Notes under the pieces: generated by a model
Told to the model about the DNA's origin: nothing
The model's input: the letters and a program-made list of their open reading frames with translations, nothing else
Database searches by the model: none
Position numbers and translations under genes: made by a program
Shown: piece by piece, positions 16,966 through 26,347 of the stretch
Position numbering within the stretch: the first letter of the stretch is position 1
Layout of the letters: each line of letters starts with the position of its first letter
DNA from: Streptomyces formicae
GTDB lineage: Bacteria > Actinomycetota > Actinomycetes > Streptomycetales > Streptomycetaceae
Length of the DNA stretch: 64,000 nt
Direction of reading: 5' to 3'
Assembly: GCF_022647665.1 (NCBI RefSeq)
Contig: NZ_CP071872.1
Coordinates: 7,502,001 to 7,566,000 of the forward strand

Positions 16966-19900
16966 TCAGGCTCCTTCGAGAGAGACGGACGCATCCTCAT
17001 CGAGCAGGGCGTCGAGTTCATCGGTGGCGAGGTCGGTATCGTCCACGTCGACCGGGGCCCATGTGCTCCCCGAGTCGCCCTGGACCTCCTCGGTGACTCC
17101 GGGCCGGATACCCAGAGCGTCAAGGCGCTTCCACAACGGAGCCAGCGAACCCTCCGGAGACAGGGCGAACTCGCTGCTGCGTACGCGCCAGAACTGCCAG
17201 CCCGCCCGGCGTAGTTCCCGCTCCCGCTCATAGTCGTCACGGATCTGGTCGGGGGTGGAGTGATACGGGCTGCCGTCGCACTCCACGGCGAGGCGGCCCG
17301 CCTCTCCGACGACGACGAGATCGATGCGTTTGCCGGCGACTTTCCACTGAGGGACGACGTGGTGACCGCGTTCCTTGATCCTGCGGAAGACCCGTTGCTC
17401 AAACAGAGAGTCGAACGGCTCGCACCGCTCGTCGGGTGAAACGGCGGAAAGGCTGGGAGAGGTGCCCTGGAGTTCCGGCGGCGCTTGCATATAGGTAAGC
17501 AGGGAGTGGCGCAGATCCCTGCTGCGCAGCTGGTCCGGTGTGACGGAGGTGAATAGCCACATCTGGTCGCGGGCCCGACTGGCAGCCACGTTGAATCGCC
17601 TTCCGTCACCCTGGCCGGTCAGGGCCCGGGTGTTGTCGGCGTCGACGACCAGCGAGAGCAGGATGACATCCCGTTCGTCTCCCTGGAACTGTTCGGCCGT
17701 GCCGACACGTATGTTGTGCCGCTCCTGGATCGTGGAGTCGATCCGCGTGTCGATGAGGTTCTCCAGCAGCCTTGTCTGGTGTCCGGAACGGAGCACGATG
17801 ACTCCGAAACTCCGTTTCGCGTACGCCTCGTCCTCCGCGAGTTCCTGCAACTTGGCGACGATGCGTTCGGCTTCGGGCCTGTTGACCAGGGTCTCTCGCC
17901 GTCCCTCGCAGTGGCCTTCATGGACATGGACGACTTCGAGGGGCCGCAGCCGGTCCGCTCCGTACTGCCGCAGCGGCACGAGTTCGTTGTCGGGATAGAA
18001 CTGGGCGGAGGACCACTTGATGATCTCCGGCATGCACCGGAAGTGCTCGGTGAGCCGGATCGTCTCGCTGAAGCGCGCGGACAGCAGGTCGTAGAGGTTG
18101 GACTTGGGGCTGAGCCCGTCCCGCTGCCAGTCGGTGAGATGGGGCAGGAGTGAGTCGAGGATTTCGTTCAGCCGCTCGTGCTTGCCGCCGGTGTAGAACG
18201 GGACACACTGCTTGTCGTCACCCACGACGATGATCCTCGGAGCGAGCCACAGCAGCATCAGCCCGTCCAGACCGACCTGGCTCGCCTCGTCCACGATGAC
18301 GACGTCGAAGGCATCCGGCTCGGGATCGATCATTTCGGCCACCTGTTTGATGGGCATGACCCACGCCGGGACTGCGGCACGCGCGTCACGCATCGCGGAA
18401 CGGGCGGCCTTCAGGTGCCGCTTGCCGAGTGCCGTCATTCCCTTGCCTGCGTTCGCCGTGGCCGATGCGTAGGCGCTCAGTGCCTGTTTCTGTCCGGCCG
18501 TCATCCGGTCCAGGCAGTGGTATAGCGCTCTGTCGGCCGCCAGTTGGGTCACCGCGTTTTTCAACTGTGCCTCGACCGCTTCCAGTTCCCCTTCCAGCTT
18601 GGCTTCCTTGCCAGGTGTCAGCATCGTGTCCTGGAAGGTACGCGCCCGCCGCCATGCCCAGGCTCCGTCCAGGTTCACGAGGCGGGTCTCCCAAGCCGCC
18701 TCGGTCGGGGACTCGGTGAAACGCCGGGCCAGTTCGGGGTGGTCCTCGGACAGTTGGTCCAGGAGTTTGCGGGCCTCCCGGCGATCGGCCTCACGGTGGA
18801 ACGCCTCGGTCAGTGAGTCGATCGCGGACGTGTACGCCCGCGGATCACGGGCGGTGACGGCCCGGTGCACCTCCGCCAGTTCGGCCACTCCGCGGGTATC
18901 GGGCGGCGGCAGCTGCTCGGCGATGGATCGCAGCCTCTCCTCCGCCTCACGGGCACGGAGCAGCCGTTCCGCACCGTTCGCCGACGTACGGACGTCGTCC
19001 CACTGCTGCGCCGTCCGCACCGTGGCCTTGATCCGGGCCTTGAGCAGGACGTCGTGCAGCGTACGCACGGAGTGGGTGAACCCGTCCACCGCGCGGAGCG
19101 TCGGCACCCGGTCCAGCAGCTCCGACAGAGCCACCTCCGTGGAGCCCTCGGCCGCGGGCACGCCGACGCTCTGCCAGCGCTCGTTCAGCTGCCTGACACA
19201 CTGGCGTGCCGCCAGGTGAGCCACCAGTGCGGAGATCTCGTCCGGCGCACTGGGCAGTCGCCCGTCCACTCGGGAAGCCTGGAGAAGAACTTGGGCTTCC
19301 TTCTGCACCGCCTTCGGAGCCAGCTTGCGCAGCTTGCCGCCACCGCGCAGGAACTGTTCGAGGTCCCTTCCAGCGGCGATAAGACGCGATTCCTCGGCAA
19401 GCGCCACGTCAGGTACGTCGAGCACGGCGAAGGGAATGTGCTGAAGCACGTTCTGCACGTTCACGGCGCGCGCGGACGACTGGCGGACTCCGTCCCACAA
19501 CTGCTGTCGCCGGCCTGCCATTCCATCCTGCAAGGCACGCGTGGTCCACTCCTCGGGCGGCCAGGCGGCGGGGTCGCCCGGTAGCCCCTCGCTCTGCAGC
19601 GCGTGTTCCGCCGCGTCCAGCAGCCCGACCAGCATTGTAATCAACTCACTGCCCTGGTCGGCGAGTTTGAGGGCGAGCGTGTCTGACGCTGGTCCGGCGC
19701 AGGCGCGTACAGCGGTGTCCAGGGCATTGACCGCCTCTTCGAACAGCACGGGTGCGACGAAGTCGGCGGGGTCCGGACAGCGGGCGGCATGCTCGTCCAG
19801 GACTCCGGCCCCGTGCCGGGACACCAGACCCAGCAGGCGCTGGGCCTCGTCCTGGCTCAGCGAAGGTTCTCGCGGTGCCGAGGCGGGCAGGGCGGGCATC

Positions 19901-21537
19901 CAGTCGTACTTCGGTGCACCGGCAGCGACGGTCTCCACGATCTCCGCGAGCCGCCCCTCGTAACCGGGTGCCACGTCGAGGTGTTCGTACCACTCCGCCT
20001 CACGAACGGAGCGGAGTTCGTCACGGAGCCGCGCGCGGGTGTCCGTCAGTTCCGAGCGCAGCGCCTCATGGCCCTTGATCCTTACGTCGAGACGTTCTGT
20101 CGACTGGGTGGCGCTGAGCTGGGAGAGCGCGCGCACGGACTGTTCCAGGTCGTCGCTGCCGTCCTGGCGCCGGTCGCCCTGGAGAACGCACAGGCTGCGC
20201 AGCTCGGCGGGCAGTTGCTGCCGCAGGACCTTCAGGGCCTGACCCTTCTCGCTGGTGACGAGCACCCGCTTGCCGTCCGCCAGCAAGGCACACACGAGGT
20301 TGGCGATGGTGTGCGTCTTTCCCGTGCCGGGCGGTCCCTGAACGACGACGCCGGTATCGGTCTGAAGGCGCCTCAGCACCTCCCGCTGGGCTTCGTTCGA
20401 CAGCAACGGGAACAGCGGGTCGCGGCCGAGGGCGGGCGGCACGTCGCGGCCCCCCGCTGTACCCCACACCCTGCGGTCCTCCGCTTCCAGCTGGTACAGC
20501 AACTGAGCCAGGCCCAGTGGAGCGATGGCACCGGGCTGGGCAAGGCGGTTCGCGATGCCGTCGTAGAAGTTCACGAGGGCGCCCTGGCCCCGCTGACGGA
20601 GAATGATCGCCGGCGCGAACCCGAGCGTGGGCACCGGCAGCGCCGGGTCGGCGGGCGGGCGGCCCCAGCCACGGTGGAACGCCACCGCGCGATCGGTGCC
20701 GAACGCCCTCTCCGACCAGTCACCAAGCACGTCCTGGGAGTCGCTGGACAGCGGATGGAATCCTTCCGCGTCGACACGGTCCCGCAGCGGGCGCAGCAGA
20801 CGGGTGCTGTAGCCCTCGTCCGCGTCAAGGAACTCGCTGTCCTCCAGCCGCGCGGGGTCGCCGGGTGCAAGGGCGACGGTGATGGACATGTTCGTGGAAT
20901 TCACGGTGAGTATCAGCGGCGCCGTCAGAATATGCCGGGCGATACGCGCCGACGGACGTGCGGCTCCGATGGTCAGGAATCCGGCGCCCAGTACCGCCTC
21001 GTATTCCTCGCCGTCCTGCTGAATCCTTGTCGCCATTCGGTACAGCTGCTGATGGAGTTCCCGGTACGGGCGCTCGACGCGCTCCTTCTCCGACCACTTG
21101 CGCCACGCGTCGAGCCATCGCGTGTAGGCGCGCAGCACGTCGTGCGCTTCCTCCCGGCGGATCTCGGAGACCTCGAACAGGTCTCCGTTCTCGTCCTCCT
21201 GCCAGCCCTGACCCGGTCCCGACTCGGCCAGCGGTGGTTCTTCGGGCGTCGCGGTGGCGGCGGCCTCGGGATCGACCCACCCCGCCAGCACCTCGGGCAG
21301 GACAGGAGCCGGGCGAGGCGGGCGGTGTGCCACCTTGAGCAGCGTCCGGTCGCCGTCCGGGTGCCGCCGGAGCCTGTCGTCCGGCAGGCCGGAGAGCCAG
21401 AGGACCTCTGGATACTTCTGCCAGTCCCGCACCGGCTTGTACGACCCGCGAACAATTTCGCGCATGTATTCGATGAGTTGGCGCGTGTGGTGGACCGCTT
21501 CCGGATTGTTCGCACGGAATGCAGAGTGAAGAGACAC
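16966..21537 (-). CDS. UPF1-like SF1 helicase with C-terminal Vsr/DUF559-type nuclease
   Basis: This 1523-residue protein shows an N-terminal region without known motifs, then Walker A GPPGTGKTHT (about residue 400). A long charged, probably coiled-coil insert (about 430-1050) follows, then Walker B VVIVDEASQVGLDGLM (about 1078), GDDKQCVPF and motif VI NVAASRARDQMWLF (about 1320). The C-terminal domain has KRIDLVVVG, then LAVECDGSPYHS and RRAGWQFWRVRSSEF, the pattern of very-short-patch-repair-like (DUF559/MTES_1575) nucleases. The same architecture is used by anti-phage helicases such as Hhe-type proteins. GTG 21,537 follows GGGGGAT. One base separates its stop from the HEPN partner gene. 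Intact. Confidence 0.85.
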   Translation of the reverse strand: MSLHSAFRANNPEAVHHTRQLIEYMREIVRGSYKPVRDWQKYPEVLWLSGLPDDRLRRHPDGDRTLLKVAHRPPRPAPVLPEVLAGWVDPEAAATATPEEPPLAESGPGQGWQEDENGDLFEVSEIRREEAHDVLRAYTRWLDAWRKWSEKERVERPYRELHQQLYRMATRIQQDGEEYEAVLGAGFLTIGAARPSARIARHILTAPLILTVNSTNMSITVALAPGDPARLEDSEFLDADEGYSTRLLRPLRDRVDAEGFHPLSSDSQDVLGDWSERAFGTDRAVAFHRGWGRPPADPALPVPTLGFAPAIILRQRGQGALVNFYDGIANRLAQPGAIAPLGLAQLLYQLEAEDRRVWGTAGGRDVPPALGRDPLFPLLSNEAQREVLRRLQTDTGVVVQGPPGTGKTHTIANLVCALLADGKRVLVTSEKGQALKVLRQQLPAELRSLCVLQGDRRQDGSDDLEQSVRALSQLSATQSTERLDVRIKGHEALRSELTDTRARLRDELRSVREAEWYEHLDVAPGYEGRLAEIVETVAAGAPKYDWMPALPASAPREPSLSQDEAQRLLGLVSRHGAGVLDEHAARCPDPADFVAPVLFEEAVNALDTAVRACAGPASDTLALKLADQGSELITMLVGLLDAAEHALQSEGLPGDPAAWPPEEWTTRALQDGMAGRRQQLWDGVRQSSARAVNVQNVLQHIPFAVLDVPDVALAEESRLIAAGRDLEQFLRGGGKLRKLAPKAVQKEAQVLLQASRVDGRLPSAPDEISALVAHLAARQCVRQLNERWQSVGVPAAEGSTEVALSELLDRVPTLRAVDGFTHSVRTLHDVLLKARIKATVRTAQQWDDVRTSANGAERLLRAREAEERLRSIAEQLPPPDTRGVAELAEVHRAVTARDPRAYTSAIDSLTEAFHREADRREARKLLDQLSEDHPELARRFTESPTEAAWETRLVNLDGAWAWRRARTFQDTMLTPGKEAKLEGELEAVEAQLKNAVTQLAADRALYHCLDRMTAGQKQALSAYASATANAGKGMTALGKRHLKAARSAMRDARAAVPAWVMPIKQVAEMIDPEPDAFDVVIVDEASQVGLDGLMLLWLAPRIIVVGDDKQCVPFYTGGKHERLNEILDSLLPHLTDWQRDGLSPKSNLYDLLSARFSETIRLTEHFRCMPEIIKWSSAQFYPDNELVPLRQYGADRLRPLEVVHVHEGHCEGRRETLVNRPEAERIVAKLQELAEDEAYAKRSFGVIVLRSGHQTRLLENLIDTRIDSTIQERHNIRVGTAEQFQGDERDVILLSLVVDADNTRALTGQGDGRRFNVAASRARDQMWLFTSVTPDQLRSRDLRHSLLTYMQAPPELQGTSPSLSAVSPDERCEPFDSLFEQRVFRRIKERGHHVVPQWKVAGKRIDLVVVGEAGRLAVECDGSPYHSTPDQIRDDYERERELRRAGWQFWRVRSSEFALSPEGSLAPLWKRLDALGIRPGVTEEVQGDSGSTWAPVDVDDTDLATDELDALLDEDASVSLEGA

Positions 21538-22119
21538 CTATCCCCCAGATCATGGCTCGATGGAAAGCCTTCCAGGATGTGGGAGAGAAGCGGTGTCATC
21601 AACAGGGACTGGCGAGTAACGACGCGAACAAGCCGCATTCCACGAAAGTTGGCTGTAACCCAGCCAATCATTAGCCTCGATTGTTCAGCGGTGATTGCTG
21701 CTGGGTGAGGTGATTGGTTCGCCCCGGTTTGTTCCGGCGGCGCCGGTCGGGGCCACCGCGTGTCGCTGCGGATGGCGCCGGGGTCCCGCAACTCCCCGGT
21801 GCGGTTTAGATCGACCTAGCCTGCTGAATGCCCAGGGCCAACCTCTGCATGAGTGGCGGGCACGCCCCAGAGAGGCCCGGCAGCAAGCCCCGGGCCTCCC
21901 TGTCATGGTGCGCGATGCGTGTGCGGACGTTCCAGCATGTGGTGTCACGAGCGGGAGGGGCACGACACCACGATGCGCTGAACAGGCAGGACACCATCAC
22001 TGGCAGCTTCGAGCACCACCCGGCAAGGATTCGATCCCGCGTGCCAACGAGGGCTGCCGTACGTTCGACGGGGGCAAGCAACCGGGCTTCAGCGCCAGTC
22101 CGGCCGCGGTCCCGGCCCC
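21538..22119 (-). other. Intergenic region with a diverged att-flank repeat
   Basis: No credible gene lies in this 582-base stretch. It contains a copy (21,904-22,045) of the DNA that flanks the tRNA/att site at 31.8 kb, described separately. The first 160 bases are probably the leader of the helicase gene. Confidence 0.6.
21904..22045 (+). repeat. Diverged direct repeat, copy A
   Basis: The segment shares long blocks with 31,712-31,850: TGCGCGATGCGTG, GTGTCACGAGCGGGA and CCGGCAAGGATTCGATCCC occur in the same order and spacing. The similarity continues weakly after the last block into what is the tRNA fragment in the other copy (GGGCTGCCG, then GTTCGA and CGGGGGCA). It is therefore likely a decayed att-adjacent arm. 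Confidence 0.7.
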
Positions 22120-22572
22120 TCAATCGTCGTTGCCGCGGCTGATGCGTTCGCGCAATCTCAACAGACCCGTACGTTCGGTGGAGTACCCCACTGCCTTCAG
22201 AGCCTTGGTTCCGCGTGGCGCGAGGTTACTCCACGTCGTGCCATTTGCTTCGACGGCCTCGCGTACGGCCTTCCCCATCCCCGTGGGGACCGACTGCATC
22301 ACTTGCGGCAGGTAGAGGATGGCGAACTCGGCGGCCCCCTGGTTCGCCTCAAGCATGGGGAGGAGGATCTGCTGAATCAGATCGCGGCGTGCAGCCACGG
22401 ACGTGACGTTCGCAGCCTTCCACAGGTCGAAGATGGCTGCCGGCTCGGCGGCGCGCAGTGCTTGGCCGTGGCTCGCTGACCGCGCCACGCGGGCGGCGTC
22501 CGCGCTCGGATCGCATCCTATGACGCCGTCGCGAAGCAGGTGGAGCATCGCCAGCGAGGCAAAGCTCTCCAC
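22120..22572 (-). CDS. Hypothetical helical protein, second gene of a nuclease-like pair
   Basis: I do not recognise this 150-residue protein. It is mainly helical, with RRDLIQQILLPMLEANQGAA and MGKAVREAVEANGTTWSNL, no signal and no motif. The GTG at 22,572 lies 23 bases after the upstream gene's stop, so the two form an operon. Base composition at third positions is less GC-extreme than in flanking core genes, consistent with transferred DNA. The start is uncertain, because only AAAGGG lies nearby and too close. Confidence 0.5.
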   Translation of the reverse strand: MESFASLAMLHLLRDGVIGCDPSADAARVARSASHGQALRAAEPAAIFDLWKAANVTSVAARRDLIQQILLPMLEANQGAAEFAILYLPQVMQSVPTGMGKAVREAVEANGTTWSNLAPRGTKALKAVGYSTERTGLLRLRERISRGNDD

Positions 22573-22595
22573 GCCCTTTTACCGCTGAGGCCGGC

Positions 22596-23930
22596 TCACG
22601 GCGTCCACAGCGGGGACACCCGGTGCGTCGCCAACGAGTCGGCCAGGAGCGACGTCACACCCCCGGGAACACCGAGCCTCCTCAGGGCCCAATCGAGCGC
22701 AGCAGCTTCGGCATCGCACATTCTGGCGATCAGATTCGTCTGTTCAGGCAGAAGGATCCTCCGGGGGATCACGATCGTCTCGCGGACCCGGTCGAGGGGT
22801 AGCCCCCGTTGGAAGCCCTGCGCGGCGGGGCGGAGTGCGTCCTCGTCCAGCGGGAGCGGCAGGCGTCGGCGGGCCGCGTTCGAGACGATGATTCCGGCGA
22901 CGTGGACGTACTCCTCCAGGAGTGGCCCGAACAGTTCCGCAAGCGCGTCGGTCTTGGCCGCGAGGGACATTTCAGCGAAGGGCATCGGGAAATAGAAGAG
23001 GCCGCTGTGATCCTCCACCCAAATCCACGCGGTGCCCGCTTCCGCCGTCTTGGCGCATTTGCCCCGCACCTTGCCCAGCAGCCGCCTGCCCTGGTCGCTC
23101 TCCACGGTCTCCCCGGTCAGAGTGGTGCCTTGGGGAGCCGTTCCGGGGTGGACGGTCAGCCGCCTCCCGGCGTTGCTGAGGACGTCGACCGCGGCCTCCA
23201 AGTCCGCGCACTGTTGGGCGGCCTCCTCGGTCCGCTTCTTCCACGTCTCGAAGTCGTCACTGTTGAGGAGTTCGGGGAAGTCGCCTTCCCAGTGGATGTC
23301 GCGATCCCTGTCCAGGGCGAGGAGGTGGACCCGGCAGTTCTGGCGGAACTTCTCGTAGTCCTGGAGCTTCTGGTCCTCGGCGAAGGTGACGACCTCGATG
23401 AAGACCGGACCGATACGGATGTCGCCGGGGCCGCCGCCAGCTTTCGTCGGCTCCAGCTCGACCGGGAGTCCGCGGGCCGCCCCCATGAGCGCGAGCCGGG
23501 CCTGCGTCTGGGTGTGTAGGAACCGGGACAGGGTGATGTCGCGTCGGGCATCCCGCCTAACCGAGGCAAGGCCGGGCACCCCGGCTTCCTCCAGATAGGC
23601 GTACGCGGCCCACCACCGGACCGCCTCCACCCACGCTCCCCGCTCGGCGCCTTTCATGATCTGGAGTACCGGGGCGGCCCGGCCCAGACCGACGAAGGTG
23701 TCGCTGGCCCGGCCCGAGGCAGGGGAGGGGGTCACAGACCTTGGCAGCCAGCCGCTGCCGAAGAACGCGGTGAGCCCGGCCACCGCGCGTGCGGTCACCT
23801 CGTGACCTGCGTGGGAGAGATAGTCGGCCCCCTCAGGGCAACCGAACCACGCCTCCCAGTCGATCGCTTGGAGGCCCTGGTCGATCGCCAGCCATATCTC
23901 TTTGTCACGAGGGTGCATGCCCGTCAGCAT
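22596..23930 (-). CDS. Hypothetical protein with a nuclease-like core
   Basis: This protein of about 444 residues is unknown to me. Residues about 175-193 read GGGPGDIRIGPVFIEVVTF, which has the shape of a PD-(D/E)XK core (D-x7-E-x-x) but with valine where lysine is expected. Both flanks are helical (WVEAVRWWAAYAYLEEAG and EDQKLQDYEKFRQNC). No helicase motif is visible. The start is ambiguous between ATG 23,930 and 23,918; neither has a good ribosome site. It heads a two-gene minus-strand operon divergent from the winged-helix nuclease gene at 24.2 kb. A two-gene defence module is one possible reading. Confidence 0.5.
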   Translation of the reverse strand: MLTGMHPRDKEIWLAIDQGLQAIDWEAWFGCPEGADYLSHAGHEVTARAVAGLTAFFGSGWLPRSVTPSPASGRASDTFVGLGRAAPVLQIMKGAERGAWVEAVRWWAAYAYLEEAGVPGLASVRRDARRDITLSRFLHTQTQARLALMGAARGLPVELEPTKAGGGPGDIRIGPVFIEVVTFAEDQKLQDYEKFRQNCRVHLLALDRDRDIHWEGDFPELLNSDDFETWKKRTEEAAQQCADLEAAVDVLSNAGRRLTVHPGTAPQGTTLTGETVESDQGRRLLGKVRGKCAKTAEAGTAWIWVEDHSGLFYFPMPFAEMSLAAKTDALAELFGPLLEEYVHVAGIIVSNAARRRLPLPLDEDALRPAAQGFQRGLPLDRVRETIVIPRRILLPEQTNLIARMCDAEAAALDWALRRLGVPGGVTSLLADSLATHRVSPLWTP

Positions 23931-24188
23931 GAAGGACGCGCAGCGAGGGCGCGGAGATTTTCCCGAAGCACGGCACCTCCTCCCGGCCGGCCCCTGATCT
24001 CCAGGAGGCATTCAAACGACGTCCACGATGCAGTCGCGCACTGACCGGCCTACCTGCCCAGACCGCAACCGATCAGAGATGGCGGAAATCGGTCATCAGC
24101 AGACCCTGAAGGTAACCATCCAGGCAATCCAGCATCATTCGTAGTCATCTTCCCTTTGGTTTCAGCGCTGTGGATATTGTTCCGCCCC

Positions 24189-26222
24189 ATGGGGAAAATG
24201 GTTCACCCGCTCGCCTGGTCTTTGCGTACAAGTTCGGTGCCCAAGATGTCCGGCCCGGTATCAGGGTGGGAAAGCCAGCTGCGCAACTTGATCAGCGCTC
24301 TGCGCAAATCGGCAGATGGCCGGGCTCAGGACTCCATCCTTCCCGTGGAGGACCGACCTTCCAGTCGCATACTGCCGGATCTCGTCCGAGCAGGTGTGCT
24401 GAGCAGGGTAGAAGACCGTTTTCTGCCAACCGCGTCAGCTCTACAGTGGCTGGAGAGCGGCGATCCTTGCGATCTGATCGGCATCTTCCATCGGCATGTC
24501 CGGTTCATCGGAGAACTGATGGGAGCACTGGCCGAGCAGCCTGCGGCACACCAAGAGTTGGTGGACACTGCACGACGCTTCGGACTCCCGTGGGACTCGC
24601 CTGGTCCGGTCCGCGACCGTACGAACTGGCTGCGGGCCCTCCGTTTGGCCGATCTGTTCGACGGACAGGTGCATCTGACCGCAACGGGGAAGGAAATCCG
24701 TCCTTTCCTCGTCCCTGGCACGCAGGAGATCGAGGACGAGCCGGGCGACCTACCGACACCCCCACCAGCCGTGGCCATGCTGCTCAAGCGGCTCGATCAG
24801 CAAGCATTGCGAGACCGCCCCCACGCCTCGGCACTGTACGTGCCGGGACAGCAGGGCAATGATGGTCGGCTGGAGGCGCTGCGACTCCTCACGGAGGCAG
24901 CCATCCCCTCTATCACCGACGATGCGTTTACCGCGCTGCTCCAAGAGGCGTTCCCAGGCATCAAGACTGCGTCGAGTGCGAAGAGTGCCCGGGAAGCGGC
25001 GAAAGCGCTGGGTCTGATCCGACGCGATTCGTCCACCAGCTGGACCGCCACCGAGGTGGGCGCCGCTTGGGTGGTCAGCACCGAGCCCCTCGACCTGATC
25101 AGGATCATTCAAGGCCACGTCCTCTACTTCACGGAGATCCTGCACGAACTCGGTACCGTGACGACTCCGACCGCCGCCGGCCTTGCCAATCGGGCGCATG
25201 CTTATATGCCCCCCGGCGGTCGCCGACTGCACGCCAACTCAGTCAAGGCTCGTCTGGACCTCTTGTTGGCCTGCGGCCTGGTGGCCAAGCCTTCGTCTAC
25301 CACGTACCGTGTCACGGCTCTGGGCCGCGCCTTTCGGGCGGCAACCCCGTACATGTTTCCGCTGGACTCAGCGCTGCCTCCAGAGCCCGACACCGCCGTT
25401 GCGCCCGAGCCGAAAACACCTGCTGCGAAAAGTGAAGCGCTCGCTGCGGAAGTGGAGTCGGCAGCATACGAAAGTTCGTCTCCCGAGCGCCTGGAGCGGG
25501 CAGTCATCGCGGCCCTCGCCTACCTCGGCATGCCGGGCCATCACATCGGCGGTCCGGCAAACGCCGATGGTGTCGTCCGTATTGGCGTGGGCGCGTACTG
25601 TCGCGTCCTCACCGTCGAAGCCAAGACGTCCGCCAAGGGACGCGTCGTCTATCAGTCCCTCTCACGCCTTCCAGTCCATCGAGCCAAGGCCGGTGCCGAC
25701 TTCACTCTGCTCGTCGGACCTGGCTTCGATCCCAGGCTGCAGGAAGAAGCCGACGCCGACCTCTCAATCGCCCTTGTCCATACCGGCACTCTGGCCGAAG
25801 CCGTCCGGGCACAGGCACTCACCCCTCTCACTCCCGCGTCTCTTCACCCGCTCATCGACCCCGCTCTGACAGCCGACCAACGCGGCGATCTGCTTCACCA
25901 AGCCCGGCAGGATCAGCTGCGTCACGCTCAACTTGAACGTGTTCTGCTCGATATCCTTCTCAACGAGGCCGATGATCCGCTGCACGAAGGTGCATGGCTG
26001 GAAGTGACCGACCTCAGGCGTGAACTTCGTACTCGCGGGGAGCGCGTGGACGCGGGCGAGGTGACGAGCACACTCGCCTTTCTGGCATCAGCGCGTCTCG
26101 CCGTCGTGGAGAAGTCAAGCCGCGGATACCGAGCGATCGCTCCCGCTCACACTGCGCTTCAGCGACTGGAAGGATTGGGACGCCAGTGGCTCCATCTAAG
26201 TGCCACACCAACGCAGGGATGA
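24189..26222 (+). CDS. Winged-helix / PD-(D/E)XK restriction-like protein
   Basis: This protein of about 677 residues contains two similar winged-helix modules. Each runs GL/GVL, T-x-x-G/A-x-x-W, DLI-x-I, H, then a second helical part and a final T-x-x-G (about residues 50-170 and 265-390). A nuclease core follows: LERAVIAALAYLGMPGHHIG, then DGVVRIGVG and LTVEAKTSAKG (about 474-484). The E-x-K and the preceding D make a Mrr-like PD-(D/E)XK centre. Another winged-helix-like segment closes the protein. The start is uncertain among TTG 24,156 and ATG 24,189, 24,198 and 24,246; none has a clear ribosome site. It is followed by the STAND gene 125 bases downstream, and a joint defence role is inferred. 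Confidence 0.65.
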   Translation: MGKMVHPLAWSLRTSSVPKMSGPVSGWESQLRNLISALRKSADGRAQDSILPVEDRPSSRILPDLVRAGVLSRVEDRFLPTASALQWLESGDPCDLIGIFHRHVRFIGELMGALAEQPAAHQELVDTARRFGLPWDSPGPVRDRTNWLRALRLADLFDGQVHLTATGKEIRPFLVPGTQEIEDEPGDLPTPPPAVAMLLKRLDQQALRDRPHASALYVPGQQGNDGRLEALRLLTEAAIPSITDDAFTALLQEAFPGIKTASSAKSAREAAKALGLIRRDSSTSWTATEVGAAWVVSTEPLDLIRIIQGHVLYFTEILHELGTVTTPTAAGLANRAHAYMPPGGRRLHANSVKARLDLLLACGLVAKPSSTTYRVTALGRAFRAATPYMFPLDSALPPEPDTAVAPEPKTPAAKSEALAAEVESAAYESSSPERLERAVIAALAYLGMPGHHIGGPANADGVVRIGVGAYCRVLTVEAKTSAKGRVVYQSLSRLPVHRAKAGADFTLLVGPGFDPRLQEEADADLSIALVHTGTLAEAVRAQALTPLTPASLHPLIDPALTADQRGDLLHQARQDQLRHAQLERVLLDILLNEADDPLHEGAWLEVTDLRRELRTRGERVDAGEVTSTLAFLASARLAVVEKSSRGYRAIAPAHTALQRLEGLGRQWLHLSATPTQG

Positions 26223-26347
26223 GCGGCCGGCGACTTGCAGCCGCGCCTAATGTGCCCGCGTGATGTTTTCCGCCCCACAGGTCCCACTGGGCGGAGCCGG
26301 CTGGACGATTCGCCTCGACTGTCCGACTGAGCTGCCATGCTTCCTGT

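Noticed and set aside
19789..21708. A 639-residue plus-strand frame opposite the helicase
   Set aside because: It is the antisense of a protein with full helicase and nuclease motifs and has no motif of its own.
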